A DNA stretch of 64,000 nucleotides from Dipteris shenzhenensis (GCA_047967505.1 CM106539.1); one strand, 5' to 3'. Positions 22,986 to 34,900 are shown, counted from the first letter of the stretch. Program-made: numbers and translations. Notes: generated from the letters alone by a model not told the origin.

Positions 22986-22989
22986 CAAG

Positions 22990-23990
22990 TTTGGTTTAAA
23001 AACTAGGTCTTTTAGTTTGATTATTGTTCAAAAACGTGATGAGAGAGTGGAGGCTGCAAGTGGGATTCCGACATCAAACATTGGGCCTTTGAATAAAGAA
23101 ATAGAAAAGTTGGGCCATTTCCAATATTATATTGCCCTCCACTATCCAATATTTTACTTAGTTTTATTCACCTTATCCTTCCATGTCACAGCCCAAGGGC
23201 TCTCTTCCAAGGCCCCTGTTTTAGTACAAAATTTTGTAACTTTATTTCTTCAAGGTTCCCATGTATTCACTATTCCCATATATTCAACCACATGTACTAG
23301 TTCTCATGCTCTACCACTATCTACACATTGAGCTCTTTGTCTTCCTTACTTTCCACAACCCCTTGATTAATACTACCTACTTTCATATCATCTTTAACAC
23401 AGATATTAAAGAATTACAAAGTTGAGCTCATGTGCATGGTAAAGGGTGATGAATTCCCATGTTGTTGATTTTCTTTTAGTTAACTCATTCTACCCCTAGG
23501 ATTATGAGATAGTTCATGCTAGGATGGTCTCATATAGCCTATATAGGCTATGCAAGATGAAGGGGGCCATGCCTTAACCCTAGGGGCCCAATTTTGAATC
23601 TATAATCTATTATCTTTACTAGATTATTGTAATCAAGGTTAAGGTGGTCCCCTAATGCACCACAAAGGGATATGCTTATTTTAAATTGTCTATGCATGAA
23701 TCATGGTATGCTTCATCCTAGTGTTGTAAGGATGGGTAGACATTTTGACGAGGAAGCAAGCCACCCATTGCATGGTATATTTTTTGTGCTCTTTTGAATG
23801 TCTGGATTGTAGATAGATCTAGGTCTTGATGAGAGAGAGAGAGTATTATCCGGATTTCCCTCATTTAACCACACAAGATGTTGTAATTAGCACTAAATGG
23901 TGCCTTAACGATGAAGAAAAAAATGATTGCTTGCAACAATAAGACACAAGATGTAGCCATGGTGGTGGAGCTCTGCAAATTATAGCTCAG
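22990..23990. other. AT-rich intergenic stretch
   Basis: There is no supported gene. The plus ORF at 23,017-23,331 has no recognisable domain. No repeat was found in 23,400-23,990. Confidence 0.35.
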
Positions 23991-24005
23991 CTAAAAATGC
24001 CCATC

Positions 24006-25005
24006 AGACACATACACATATATGGTAGAAGCCCATCAATGCATATTTTTTAACATTGATGCATGATGCATGGTCAAAAAATAAGAAAATACACATGCCC
24101 AACCATGAAAATGATATCCAACCCAAACTAAATTTTCACATGAATAATACTCACATTAAAGCCTTTAAAAAGAGTACCCATCGAATATATACACATATGG
24201 TAGAACCCCCCCTAATGCAAATTTTTTAAAGACATGCATAATGCATGATAAAAAATAAGAAAATACTCATGTCCAACTATGGAAATGATATTCGACTAAC
24301 ATTAAAATTTGTGATAATATGGATCTTACACACATTAACGCTTCCACAAACTATCAAACACATAGACATTTGCACTATTCATATGTATTTTTAAACACGT
24401 ATTTTAGGGGTATTTTAAAACTTTGTAATAATGTGGATGTTGTACTCACAATAAGGCCTCTACCAAGTATCTTATCCATGAACAACATACACATAGAGCC
24501 CATCAATGTTGATTCTTTAACACTTATTCATGACACACGGTCAAAAACAAGGAAATACACATTCCAACCATGATATCTTACCCACATGAAACTTGACAAG
24601 CATAGGGATCTCACTCACATCCTAGGCCTTTGCAAAGTATAATATTCATAAAGACACATATACATATGGGAGAAGCCCACTAGTGCATATTTTTTAATAG
24701 GTATGCATGATGCATCGTCATAGCCATCAACGCATACACATATGGTAGAATCCCATTGATGCATATTTCTTAACACATGTATGATGCATGGTCAAATGTA
24801 AGCAGGTATGCCCAACCATGCAAGTGATATTTAGCGCACATGCAAATTGCCAAAACGTTTATCCTACTCACAGTAAGGCTTATAAAAGTTATCATACTCA
24901 TTAAATAGATACACATATTGTAGAAGTCCATCAATGCATATCTTTTAACACTTATGCATGATGCATGGTAAAAAATAAGATAATACACATGCCCTATACA
25001 TGTAT
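24006..25005. repeat. Satellite-like tandem array, unit about 175 bp
   Basis: The landmark CACATATGGTAGAAGCCCAT with TGCATATTTTTTAACA begins units at about 24,006, 24,186, 24,361 (weak), 24,482, 24,654, 24,731 and 24,905. Spacings are 180, 175, 121, 172, 77 and 174 bp. Full units also share GATGCATGGTCAAAAAATAAG, AATACACATGCCCAACCATG and CTCACATTAAGGCCT-like blocks. Two units are internally shortened. Confidence 0.75.
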
Positions 25006-25489
25006 GCAGTACCTTTAGGACTTCCTTTACATCTATAAGACATATTTTAAACAAACTAACACTTTTTCCTTTTACCTCTTTTAAAATTTCAAAACTAAGG
25101 TAAGTCATATATATAGAATAATAATTATATGATTTTATTGATACAATATATATCACTATATTATCAAAATATAATTATATAATGTGGTTGACACAAAATA
25201 TATCAATAACATTATATGTTTCATATGTATAACATTATTTATATTATATCTATTTTATATGAAATATTTAAATATATTATTGATGTCAAAATAATAAACT
25301 AATTATGCAAATCATTAATACTCTTTTTTTATTTAAATAAAATTATCTTTAAGAATAAAACAAATACTAAGTAAGAAGATATAAATATTGATATAGATTA
25401 AAAATATAGACTAATTAGTTTTATTTATTTTTACAAATATTGGAAATCAAAACATCCACTAAAATAATATCATTGTTATTATAAAAATA

Positions 25490-25734
25490 TTAGCAAATAG
25501 TACTAAAATCATGCAAATGCAAATAGCAAAGAGCAAGGGAGCTAGAGGGCACCCTTGTTTAATTGATCTGTAGAGATCAAATCTACCAACTACACCTCCA
25601 TTAATGCATGAAATAGCAGAGGCATTCCCAAAAAAGGTGCAAACTTTCCTTATTAACTCAGATCTGAACCCCAAATGCAGCAACACCTTCTTGATAAAGT
25701 CCCAAGAGACATGATCATATGCCTTGTCAAAGTC
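25490..25734 (-). pseudogene. LINE (L1-type) reverse transcriptase, downstream half
   Basis: The minus strand reads DFDKAYDHVSWDFIKKVLL (RT motif A and after), FGNASAISCINGG and LYRSIKQGCPLAPLLFAI (motif B region), then loses similarity before the YADD motif. The upstream half of the same domain continues in frame at 26,870-27,360. Between them lies a 1,135-bp insertion. The retroelement copied its own RNA when active; this copy is truncated and interrupted. Confidence 0.85.
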
Positions 25735-26869
25735 GGGGGTTTCCATTTTCTAAGCAAAAACCCCCGAGCGATGAGTGGACAAAAGGTGGGAGGGGTCAAA
25801 ATATATAGGCTCAAGTCATTTTTAGGGAGCAAAAATTTCCAAATTATTTCAAGGAATATGTAAGTAAATATGAAACATTGATAAATAGATATAGATATAA
25901 TTATACCTTTATATAATATACATATATAATGTCCAAGTGGTGACTTATTTTATGACTTTCAAAAATCCTTTCTTTTCCTTTCACCATTGCTTGGATCATG
26001 AAATTTTGAGCAAATATCCTCTTTATGGTTCCTCGAGATGACCTAAGAAAAATAAATAGTACCTTTTTAATAGACCCTCTAAGTGTATTTTGCCAGAGAA
26101 ATATGGTTTAAAGAGCTTGCCCCAACCCTATTCCACCAGCAAAATACCCTTGGAGAGCCTATGCAGAAGGGGTCATAACTTTTGCTCCTTAGCTCAGATT
26201 GAGGAGCTGTAAAAAGGAAAAATGTTTAAAATTTAATGATCTATGCAATGGTAGGCTTAAAATTATACTTTTTATAGTTATAAAAGAGAAAAATTAAAAA
26301 TTTTCAAGATGTATATGAGAGTTATAACTTCTTCCTAATTCATATTATAGTAGGAAGGAGTTCAATAGAGACCACATTTCCTTAAAAGTACTTAGGTTTA
26401 GAGAATTGGGAATATTTTTAAAATCCCTACCTTGCCTTCCCATATTTGATAATGTATTAGAGATTAATTTATGATCGATTATAATGGCTTCAAGTATGAG
26501 ATTTCTAATATCTTTTTCCTACTCATCCAAGGAATATGGTCTACATTGTTATATGAGAGCTTCAAATATGGGATTGCTAAAGATTAGGGAAAGTATTTTA
26601 AATTGATTGAATTACCATAATACTCAATAGAAAGTATGGTAGGGAGGCATTTATAGGAGTTTCTAAAGTGTTCACTATTTGTTCATATATAGATGATGTT
26701 CTCTAAAATGAGGGTTATAATGAAAAATAAGTAAGTATATGGTTCCATAAGTGAGAAATTAATAAATAATTGTATATTCCTTTGAGAAATATACAAGCAT
26801 GGTTTGTGTCAAAAACTATCGCTCGGACTTTTCTGCTCGTAGGTTTTTGCTCGAAAATTGTGCACATCC
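25735..26869. mobile_element. Non-autonomous DNA transposon, 9-bp TSD (Mutator-like), nested in a LINE
   Basis: The element is flanked by identical GTCAAAGTC at 25,726-25,734 and 26,870-26,878. The ends are related as inverted repeats: on the left GG-rich start, then TTTTCTAAGCAAAAACC and CCGAGCGAT; on the right (reverse complement) GGATGTGCAC, then TTTTCGAGCAAAAACC and CCGAGCGAT. A roughly 15-bp gap distinguishes the two ends. The 1,135-bp interior is AT-rich with no transposase. A 9-bp duplication fits Mutator-like elements. Confidence 0.85.
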
Positions 26870-27375
26870 GTCAAAGTCAATCCCCAGGGCAATGCATTTC
26901 TGGCTCTCTCAAACTGCATAGTCCAAAATAAAAGAAACATTCAGTATATTTTCTAGAATATCACGACCTTTGATAAAGCCATTTTGCTCCGGGTCTACTA
27001 TTTGCATACAAACACACTGTACCTTGACCTTCATAATTAACTTGTAGGAGACATTTAGCATTGTAATTAGTCTAGTCCCCAACCTTGAGACTATCCTGAT
27101 GCTTAGGAAATAATTTCAACAACCCAACATTCATATCCTTAGAAAGGCTACCTTGTTGGACGAAGGTATTGGCCATCTCCACAAACTCAAGCTTCAATAT
27201 CTCCCAAAAGTGTCTAAAAAATTCAATCGAGAGGCTGTACATGCTGGTGACTTATCTTTCTTCATTGTCTTAAGTGCCTCTTCAAACTCTTGGGCTTTAA
27301 AGGGACTAGATAATCTAGCCCTTTTCTCCTCAGTAACCCTCACCTTAATTGGGGCCAGAAGGCTGTCAACAATTT
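26870..27375 (-). pseudogene. LINE (L1-type) reverse transcriptase, upstream half
   Basis: The minus strand, reading from 27,370 down, carries VTEEKRARLSSPFKAQEFEE, ALKTMKKDKSPA, FEVEM/LEFVEMANTFVQQGSLS-like sequence and DPEQNGFIKGRDILENIL, then GIDFD at the insertion point. This is the standard order preceding the RT palm domain in plant LINEs. Several frameshifts are present. The endonuclease domain is not visible further right. Confidence 0.8.
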
Positions 27376-27379
27376 AAAT

Positions 27380-28064
27380 AATATAATTGATAAAAATGCA
27401 TACATTAATAAATACAAGTTTTAAGAAGACTGAGGTCCATATTAGGCATGAATACGGGAGGAAGCCTATGGCTCACAGTTATTAAAAGAGTTGAGATGAT
27501 AAAATAAAAGCTTCCCACTTCATGGGCACTTCACCCATGGATATTTCTTGAATATTGCTAATTGGCATTCTTCAAAATTATATGCTTTTCTCACAAGGTC
27601 ATCTCTCATCTCTAGGCTATGCCTACTATAGAGGTCCTATCCCATAGTATAGGGTATAATCGTAAATAATCACTATTTTATTTAAAATTGTCATCAGGGA
27701 AAAAATATCTTGGATTTATCTTTATTATTCTAAATATTTATACTCATTTAAAGCATTTTTTCAATAACATTTTATTCTTATCTTGTCACATTGATCTTCT
27801 TTATATTATGCTTAGTTGTTTCATAAGTACATTCATTGTATGAAACCTTATCTAAGCCTATTCAAGGAGTTCTCTTTAATCCTCTAGGCATTATCTTAAA
27901 TTTAAGAATCCTTAATGTTCTATTCATATTTATATAATATAATAACGGGCATGGCCAAGTTATTGATATATGAGGAGTGTAAAAATTTCCATAACCAAAT
28001 TTATTACAAGGTAGATGTTCTAAAATTATATTGTATAATATAACAATGATGGTCATCAAGCTTC
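27380..28064. other. AT-rich stretch without recognisable features
   Basis: No gene or clear repeat was identified between the LINE remnant and the hAT-like element. Confidence 0.4.
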
Positions 28065-28072
28065 AAACCAAA

Positions 28073-28726
28073 CATGGTTGTTAAGACACTCGTGTCTTAT
28101 GATAAGACACTTAAGACACTTAAGACACGTGTCTAACCTTAAGACACCTTTAGACACTCTTGCGTTTTTTTTTTTTTTTTGTGGGTGGGGAGTAACAACA
28201 CACATTGAGTTTGACTTAGCCATGCTATCATTGAAGGTGACTTTGGATCTAGCAGTAGCAATGACCTCATAGATTCAGATTAGGATGAATCTTCAGAGAT
28301 TTGAGTCTTGAGAGTCGAAAGCTTCCTTTCAATTATATGTATCGAGATGCAGTTTTCATTCATGTCACATGTGACAAGATTCAATTGTCAGTTTAAACCT
28401 TTAAGTACTCAAAACTTGTGAGCTCTTCAGTCGTGAGTCTTAACTTTAACTTTTAAGTCTTGAGTGACGAGTCTTGACTCTTAACTACATTGTACAAGTG
28501 CATTGTTTCTTCTTGCATTATTTAAGTGTAGCTTATTGTACTTCTAGAATCTAGCAGCTAGCTATGCTAGCAAGTCGTACATTTGTATACTTATACATAT
28601 ATTAATTAAATATTTATTATTATAACCACAATGGCGTGTCTTACGTGTCTTATCTTTAAGACACTTTAGACACTCGTGTCTGAAGCGTGTCTAACGTGTC
28701 GTGTCTTAACGTGTCTTACAACCATG
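28073..28726. mobile_element. hAT-like non-autonomous element, 654 bp, 8-bp TSD
   Basis: The flanking duplications AAACCAAA are identical (28,065-28,072 and 28,727-28,734). Terminal inverted repeats are CATGGTTGTTAAGACAC on the left and GTGTCTTACAACCATG on the right. The subterminal regions are dense in GTGTCTTA and its reverse complement TAAGACAC, in both orientations, resembling transposase-binding clusters. No transposase is encoded. The 8-bp duplication and CA-starting ends fit the hAT superfamily. Confidence 0.88.
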
Positions 28727-28736
28727 AAACCAAAAA

Positions 28737-29085
28737 CCATAAAACCCTAGATACTAAACTCTAAACTATAAATCCTAAATCCTAAACCTAAACCCTAAAC
28801 CAAAGTCCTATATCCTAGACATTTTAACACATAGACCCTACATCCTAACTCTTAACCCTAAAGCTTAAATCCTAGAAGTAAACTCTAAATCCTAAATCCT
28901 AAACCTTAGAACTTAAACCCTAAATACTAGACCATAAACCCTAAACCCTAGGCCTAGACCCTAAATCCTAAACCCTAGATCCAAAACCCTAAATCTTACA
29001 TTCTAGGAATCCCAAGCCCCAGAAACCCCACCTAAATAAAAACCCTAAATCAAAATGCTAACAACCCTAGGAATCCTAAATGCCA
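28737..29085. repeat. Degenerate interstitial telomere-type repeats (CCCTAAA)n
   Basis: ACCCTAAA, ATCCTAAA and ACCCTAGA heptamer variants recur throughout, equivalent to plant TTTAGGG telomere repeat on the opposite strand. They are degenerate and interrupted. The right duplication of the hAT-like element abuts the array. Confidence 0.8.
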
Positions 29086-29099
29086 AACTCAAAATTGCT

Positions 29100-29870
29100 A
29101 GCAATAATTTGCAAAATATCTTGATTTGAGCAAAATGTGGTGTTGTACCCAACTTGTTGCTTTAAAGGTGCAACAAAACCTCATGCTTAAATCAAGAGAT
29201 TTTGATATTTACACAAGAAGTTGTGTTTCACTCCAAAGTAATCCTTGAGCAATACATTGCATGTAACACAACATAGAGACAACCTTTTAGATGAGCATCA
29301 AGTTGGTATAATACAATTTTTTTTTAAAATAAATGTGAGCAAGAAGTTGTATACCAACCTATGGCTCACACAGTAGGTTGTCTCTACTTTGTGTTGCATG
29401 CAACATGTTACTCTAGCAACACCTTGGAGTGAAAGACAACTTCTTGCTTAGTTCAATAAAATCACTTCATTTGAGCAATACATTGGGTGGCACTCTACTA
29501 AACCCATTACTCAAGCAACAAGTTATCTCTCTGTTGAGCCCCACTTGAGTAACCAGTTGCTCAAGGAACACCTTGGAGTGAAATATAACATTTTGATTAA
29601 ATTAACAAAGACCTTGTGTCACCCTAACTTGTTGCTCAAACAACACCTTGGAGTGAAACATGACTTATTGCCTAAATCAATAAAATCTCATGGATCGAGC
29701 AAGAGGTTGTATTGTTCCCTAGGCTGTGGCTTAAGCAACAAGTTGTCTTTATGTTTTTTTGCATGCCACCTATTGCTTCAACAACACCTTGGAGTGAGAC
29801 ACAACTTGTGGCTTAAATCAATAAAAATATCTTGATTTGAGCAAGAGGTTGTGTTGCACCTCTATTTATT
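29100..29870. repeat. Degenerate tandem array, unit about 70-75 bp
   Basis: AACACCTTGGAGTGA recurs at about 29,418, 29,567, 29,642 and 29,783, with spacings near one or two times 70-75 bp. Blocks such as ACTTGTTGCTYAA, AATCAATAAAAT and TTGAGCAAGAGGTTGT alternate in both senses. Short open frames here repeat the same peptide and are artefacts. Confidence 0.7.
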
Positions 29871-30540
29871 GCTCATGAAACAATAGGTTGGTAAAGGATC
29901 CAACCAAAGGCTTAAGCAATAGGATGGGTATAAGCAACATAACCTCTTAGTCAAATTTGATAAATTTTTATGTTATGTTAAAAGGTTTCGAAACAATGTT
30001 GCGAGTACAAAAAAAATCCCCAATCTGATGCAAAATTGAGTGCTTTTAGAGTTTGGAATTGCAATTTTTAGATTTTATACTTTTTTTCATTTGCTAATTT
30101 AGTTTCTTAAAATATGTATTCAATCATAAATTGGGTTTAAATGTGGTGTCATTTCAGAGCAAAGTGGTAGCCTTCATATATATACTCAGTCTTGGTCCTA
30201 CAATCATGTGTCATTTTTAACATTATGATGAGATAAGATGTATAGTGATAATCACCAATGTGATTTTCCTTGAAGTACAATTGAAATATCCATATAGGTA
30301 CTTTAAACCATTGGGTGATTTGCTACCATCATTTGCCTCATTCTAAAAAAATGGTATATCATTACACCACCTATATTTTGAATCAAAGAAGCCCTTTAAG
30401 TACTTTATTTAAGTCATGATTATAACTCTATGCATGCGGACTGCATATATTATCATATCAAACACTGAAGATGTAGAAGTGACCTGCATAGTGTAATCGA
30501 GCAAACTTTAGGAGTTCACTAGATCATTATTGAAAGGAGG
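29870..30540. repeat. Dispersed repeat, inverted relative to 59,150-59,950
   Basis: The segment aligns with the reverse complement of 59,150-59,950. Shared blocks include GTGGTAGCCTT/ATGGTAGCCTT, GTATAGTGATA-TCACCAAT and TAAGTCATGATTATAACTCT. It ends just before CACTA copy 2. No coding sequence was identified. Confidence 0.7.
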
Positions 30541-30622
30541 TTACCACTTCACAACTTTGCCAAATTTTTAGGCTTGTTAGAGCATATTTTGTGTGGGGTT
30601 TATATCCTATGTCACTAGTGTT

Positions 30623-31012
30623 CACAACCAGACAAAGAACTATAGATGCGCCTGATATACGCACAAAATAATAGGTGCATCTATAGACGCAGATAGAATT
30701 AGAGAAAATACGAGCACGTCTATTAGCACATCTAATAGCATAGTTGTTAACGTGTCTAATAGCACATCTACACTGTTATTTAGATGCATATTTAGATGCA
30801 TTTATAAACATGTAGTAGAGAATACAGAGAGTAAAATTTTACTGCAGGTGGATAAATGTGCATCACTGCTTTCCAAACATTGCCCATGATTACCAAAGCA
30901 CATAATTTTAATAAAAATATCAATGCTTTTTTGCAAACCCACATATACAAAAATTAAGTGAGGTGAGGAGAATGAGACAATATATAAAATAGTTTTTTGA
31001 ATATCAATGAGG
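30623..31012. mobile_element. CACTA copy 2 terminal and subterminal region
   Basis: It begins CACAACCAGACAAAG, then ACTATAGATGCG, GCATCTATAGACGCAG, ATCTAATAGCAT and GTCTAATAGCACATCTA motifs, parallel to copy 1 at 11,809. This is the 3' end relative to the minus-strand genes. Confidence 0.65.
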
Positions 31013-31638
31013 CTACGGTTCGATCTCATCCTTGATGAGATCAACCCCTACCAAACTATCTACTTCAAACCCAAATCAATGTTGAGATCTACAAATACAT
31101 TCAGCCCGCTACTACTTGTGCTACTGTGCTCATCGAAATCAGCATCACCAATAGCAAGCTCGTCCTCATGGATTATGGCCTAAATATATGTATCTCCTAT
31201 CTCATGATCATCCTCCTCTCTCATATCATGATCATCATCACATCCATGGCATGATCATCCTCCATACACTCCATATTAGTAAATGTAACATCACTTTGGA
31301 ACGTGGTGTAATAGGTATGACATGCTACCACCTATGATTATCCACCATTGGTTGATAGACAATGTAATTCAAACACAAATACAATCATGTTATTTTCCTT
31401 GCATCTATTAGATATCAATGCTCCACTCTCATGTAACTACCCGGGAACCAGCTAACTCTACTTGTAAGCCTTCCACATGAGGAGAAGGCATTTGAGTAGC
31501 TCGATTATCCCGTAGGTCCTGGTTTGGACACCAGATGGGGGCCATGTGTGGCCTGATGGCTGGGCGGCTTCAGATAGAGTTGGCACACTGCCAACTAGGC
31601 TACATGCAAGTGCAGGAAGGCATCCCATGACTAACTGC

Positions 31639-31830
31639 ACTGAGGGTAGATAGAGCATTTCTCGGGGCAGCCCACTCTCGCGCTGCGGGGCCCATTTGGA
31701 GCCCCATATGATCCCGGATGGCTCTGATTGACCGCACTGAGGGTAGATGGAGCATTTCTCGAGCCAGCCCATTCTCGGGCAACGAGGCTCATTTGGAGCC
31801 CTAGATGATCCCGGATGGCTCTGGGTCGAA
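31639..31830. repeat. 97-bp tandem duplication inside the solo LTR
   Basis: ACTGAGGGTAGATRGAGCATT occurs at 31,639 and 31,736. The following CATTTGGAGCC and GATCCCGGATGGCTCTG blocks repeat with the same 97-bp offset. It may be an enhancer-like repeat of the LTR. Confidence 0.8.
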
Positions 31831-31965
31831 TGGAGACCATAGGTTAGTTGCTCTATTCTGTGCCACAGTTCTAATGTGTGGTCGGTGGCCTATTTTGGGA
31901 CCGACCTCTAGTCAGCCGTTTTGGGCTAACTGGGTTGGTTGGGTCTAACCGACTACGACTGGTGG

Positions 31966-31974
31966 CTATATAAG
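31966..31974 (+). promoter_or_regulatory. TATA box of the solo LTR
   Basis: CTATATAAG lies about 560 bp into the LTR and is followed by GC-rich sequence, as expected for a U3/R boundary. If active it would drive rightward transcripts, antisense to the minus-strand transposase. Confidence 0.5.
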
Positions 31975-34900
31975 AGCAAGCCCGTGAAGCCCATAATTAT
32001 CACTGGCTACAGCAACCTTGATTCCTTAGCATCCAGCCTCCTTCCTCTACTATTTCCAGCATGCCATTGAAGCTCCTCACACAAGAGCGCACGGCTGGGA
32101 GGCAGCGCCATCTATTGTATCAGTTTTATAGTAATCAAATTTTTGATTCTCCATACTATCTACTTTTCTCTCTTGCAAACGAGATCCTATTATCTATTGA
32201 GCACAGACGTTGTATTGTTTTCTTATAGCATCAAAGGTATCAAATATTAAAAAGTGAGTATTTTTATATATGTGTATAGTACATGTTCACATTGTTGCAG
32301 TAGTACTAGTGTGTCCTTGCTTTGCCAAAACTTTGTGTAGTCAATAGTTACAAAGCCACTTGCATGGCATTTGATTGTTGCATTAGGGTCTCTTTCCACC
32401 ACGTCCTTAAACCACTTGACATCCAAAACATACACAAAGAAGCATCGAAAGTCAAGCTTAATAATATATTGGATTATGCCACAATAATCATCCATGGCTC
32501 CATTGGCTCCCTCAAAGCTAGCAATGATGCCACAATCTTGTGTGTTTCTCTTATCATCAATCCGTTGTGTCCAAAAATGCTTGCCCTCACACCATATAGC
32601 ATTGAACATAGTACACTACACCAAGACAAAATCAATTCAATAAGCAATCTAAATTCTTGAAAGCTCCTAACTTATGCATAACATTCTCAATACCGACCTT
32701 TTGCATGCATCCTCTAGCATAATCCCATTCTTCCATAGTGATATGCATCCCCTCATCTCTCTCTGCTCTCTCCATTTCATCAAGTAGCCAATCCACATGA
32801 ATATCCTTTGGAAGTGCTCTTAGATGCTAAGGGTATGGCACACGAGATCTGTGGTGTGCATGAAAGTGGGCCCTTTCTCCTTGTCTTCTTGCCTTTGAAT
32901 CCTCGTATCTTGTCACCCATCTTTTCATCACATCACTATTAAGCATGCGATAGAGGTTGGTATTAGTAAGCAACTCCGTGTCCATTACTTTGCTCTGTCC
33001 TTTGCCTTGAGGCACAATAGAGGTCATCCTTAGGTCTTATCATCTCTCCATAGTCATGGGAGAGAGCTATCCACTTCAACAAGACACTTAGAAATATATA
33101 CAAGTGACACTTGTACCAACCAACCCTCAACCATGCTACCTTCGAGCCTGCATTTTGGCTCACAAAACCCTTCAAGGTCTTCATGAAGCGCTCCAGGAAG
33201 AACAACCGTGCATGTACAATGCCACATATAGCAATCTCATCCACCAAATGCACTATGAGATGTAGTTGCCTTGTGAGAATAGAATGTGAAAAGGTCTCCT
33301 CCAATAAACAAACCACCTCCACTGGCATAACTCGAGCATCCTCAAGCATGGTGGGATCTATTTCCTTTGAGCTCACATACCTAGAAATAAAAATTGCACC
33401 ATATTAGCAATATGAAAACCTTGCATGGAGCATTGATATGCTTCACATTTTGTATAGTGTAAAGTACCTCACAAGCTCGCCCATCTTGTAAATACATTCC
33501 TTCACATCCTTCAATGCACTACGAGAAAAGCTAGTAGGTAGTATGAACTGAACACATGAGCGATGGTTGATTAGTTGCTTCTACACTCACAAATTTGGAA
33601 GGAAAAATAGATTACTCTAAGTCATACTTACTTGGAGCATCTTGTGCCAATCATGAGATTCCAAGCCATATAATTTCTCTACCCCTCTTTTCTTGCTCTT
33701 TGTGAAGGCCCCCTTCAAAAACCTCATGCATCCAGTGGGAGTATGAATTGTAATGATAGCTCACTTCACCACCACCATCTCTAGCTTTGATAACTTCCAT
33801 GGTGCATGGGGTAAAAAGACACACCCATTTGGCCTCTCTTGTGGCCAAGATTCATGCATCCTCCCTGTGGTGCGTAGATCCTCCCTTATGCCTGCGGAAT
33901 CTCGTGTCCCATTCAAATGTTCCCAAATCGTAGATGCCACATTCTTGAAGATATGCATGGGAACAAGCAGGTGATTGATCTTGAGGTGGGACCAATATGG
34001 TAGCTGATAAAACATGGAATATCTAAACAAATGATGGTGTTAGCACGCAATCTTTATTTCCATTCAATATAGCACACAATAGTCACAAACCCTTATTGGC
34101 TCATGCCAAGTGGTGGAGGAGACGTGAAACCATCCCAAATTCTCATCATCTCCTTTAGTGAGTGACTGTGGGGGGACTTCATTCCAAGGGCCAACATATC
34201 TAGGATGATTAGGTGGGAGAAATCAATGGTGATTCTCATAGATGACCTTATTTAACGCATCTGCCCGTGAAGCAACTAGCGAAGGACCATAAACAGGACA
34301 TGCATGGTAACCCATTGTAGTGACACCTAAACAATAGACGCAATTGCGTAAGCAAGGTGAGTTTATGGTGCCACATTGATTGCCTACTCATAATTAAAAG
34401 TTCAATGCTTACTTGAACACTCACCATAGTCTGGGAAGTCATGCGTCATCCACATCAAGACTACTTTGCAATTAAAGTCTCATGACGAGGGAGGCCTATT
34501 CATGTCATGCACCGAGATACCTCTCCAAAGTACCTCCTGATCATCAATCAAACGCTCCAAATAAACCTCAAGATTTTTCACTTTATGTTTCCTTGGAATT
34601 AGAAGGGATAACATAACATGTCCTTTCTTAATTGCCATAGAGGGTGGAAGATTATAATACACTAATATCACTAGCCATACACTGTAAGAGGTGCTTTTGA
34701 GACCAAATGGATTCACACCGTCCATACCCAATCCCAGTCTCAAGTTCCTAGGTTCTTCCTTGAAGCTTGGCCATGTGTCTTCAATATGCTTCCACGTAGG
34801 AGTGTCTGTAGGAGTTCTCAACTTGCCATCGGTTGATCGATGAGAGGAATGTCATGACATGAGCTCTGCAATGGATTTGCACTTGAACATATGTTGGATG

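Larger units (their letters stand above)
31406..32227. mobile_element. Solo LTR, 822 bp, 5-bp TSD GCATC
   Basis: CACTA copy 1 gives the empty site (CCTTGCATCAAAGG near 12,572). In copy 2 the GCATC is duplicated at 31,401-31,405 and 32,228-32,232. The insert begins TATTAGA and ends TCTTATA, an imperfect inverted pair with TA..TA rather than TG..CA ends. It is GC-richer than its surroundings and has a TATA box (CTATATAAG, 31,966-31,974) in plus orientation. No internal retroelement genes are present, so unequal recombination between two LTRs probably left it. Confidence 0.8.

Noticed and set aside
24006-25005. CRISPR-like array
   Set aside because: The repeats are long (about 175 bp), diverged and without unique spacers; the DNA is a eukaryotic satellite.
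29545-29835. 96-codon repetitive plus ORF
   Set aside because: The same peptide recurs because the DNA is a 70-75-bp tandem array.
31458-31840. Overlapping minus-strand ORFs of 60-104 codons
   Set aside because: They lie inside the solo LTR and arise from its 97-bp duplication and higher GC content.
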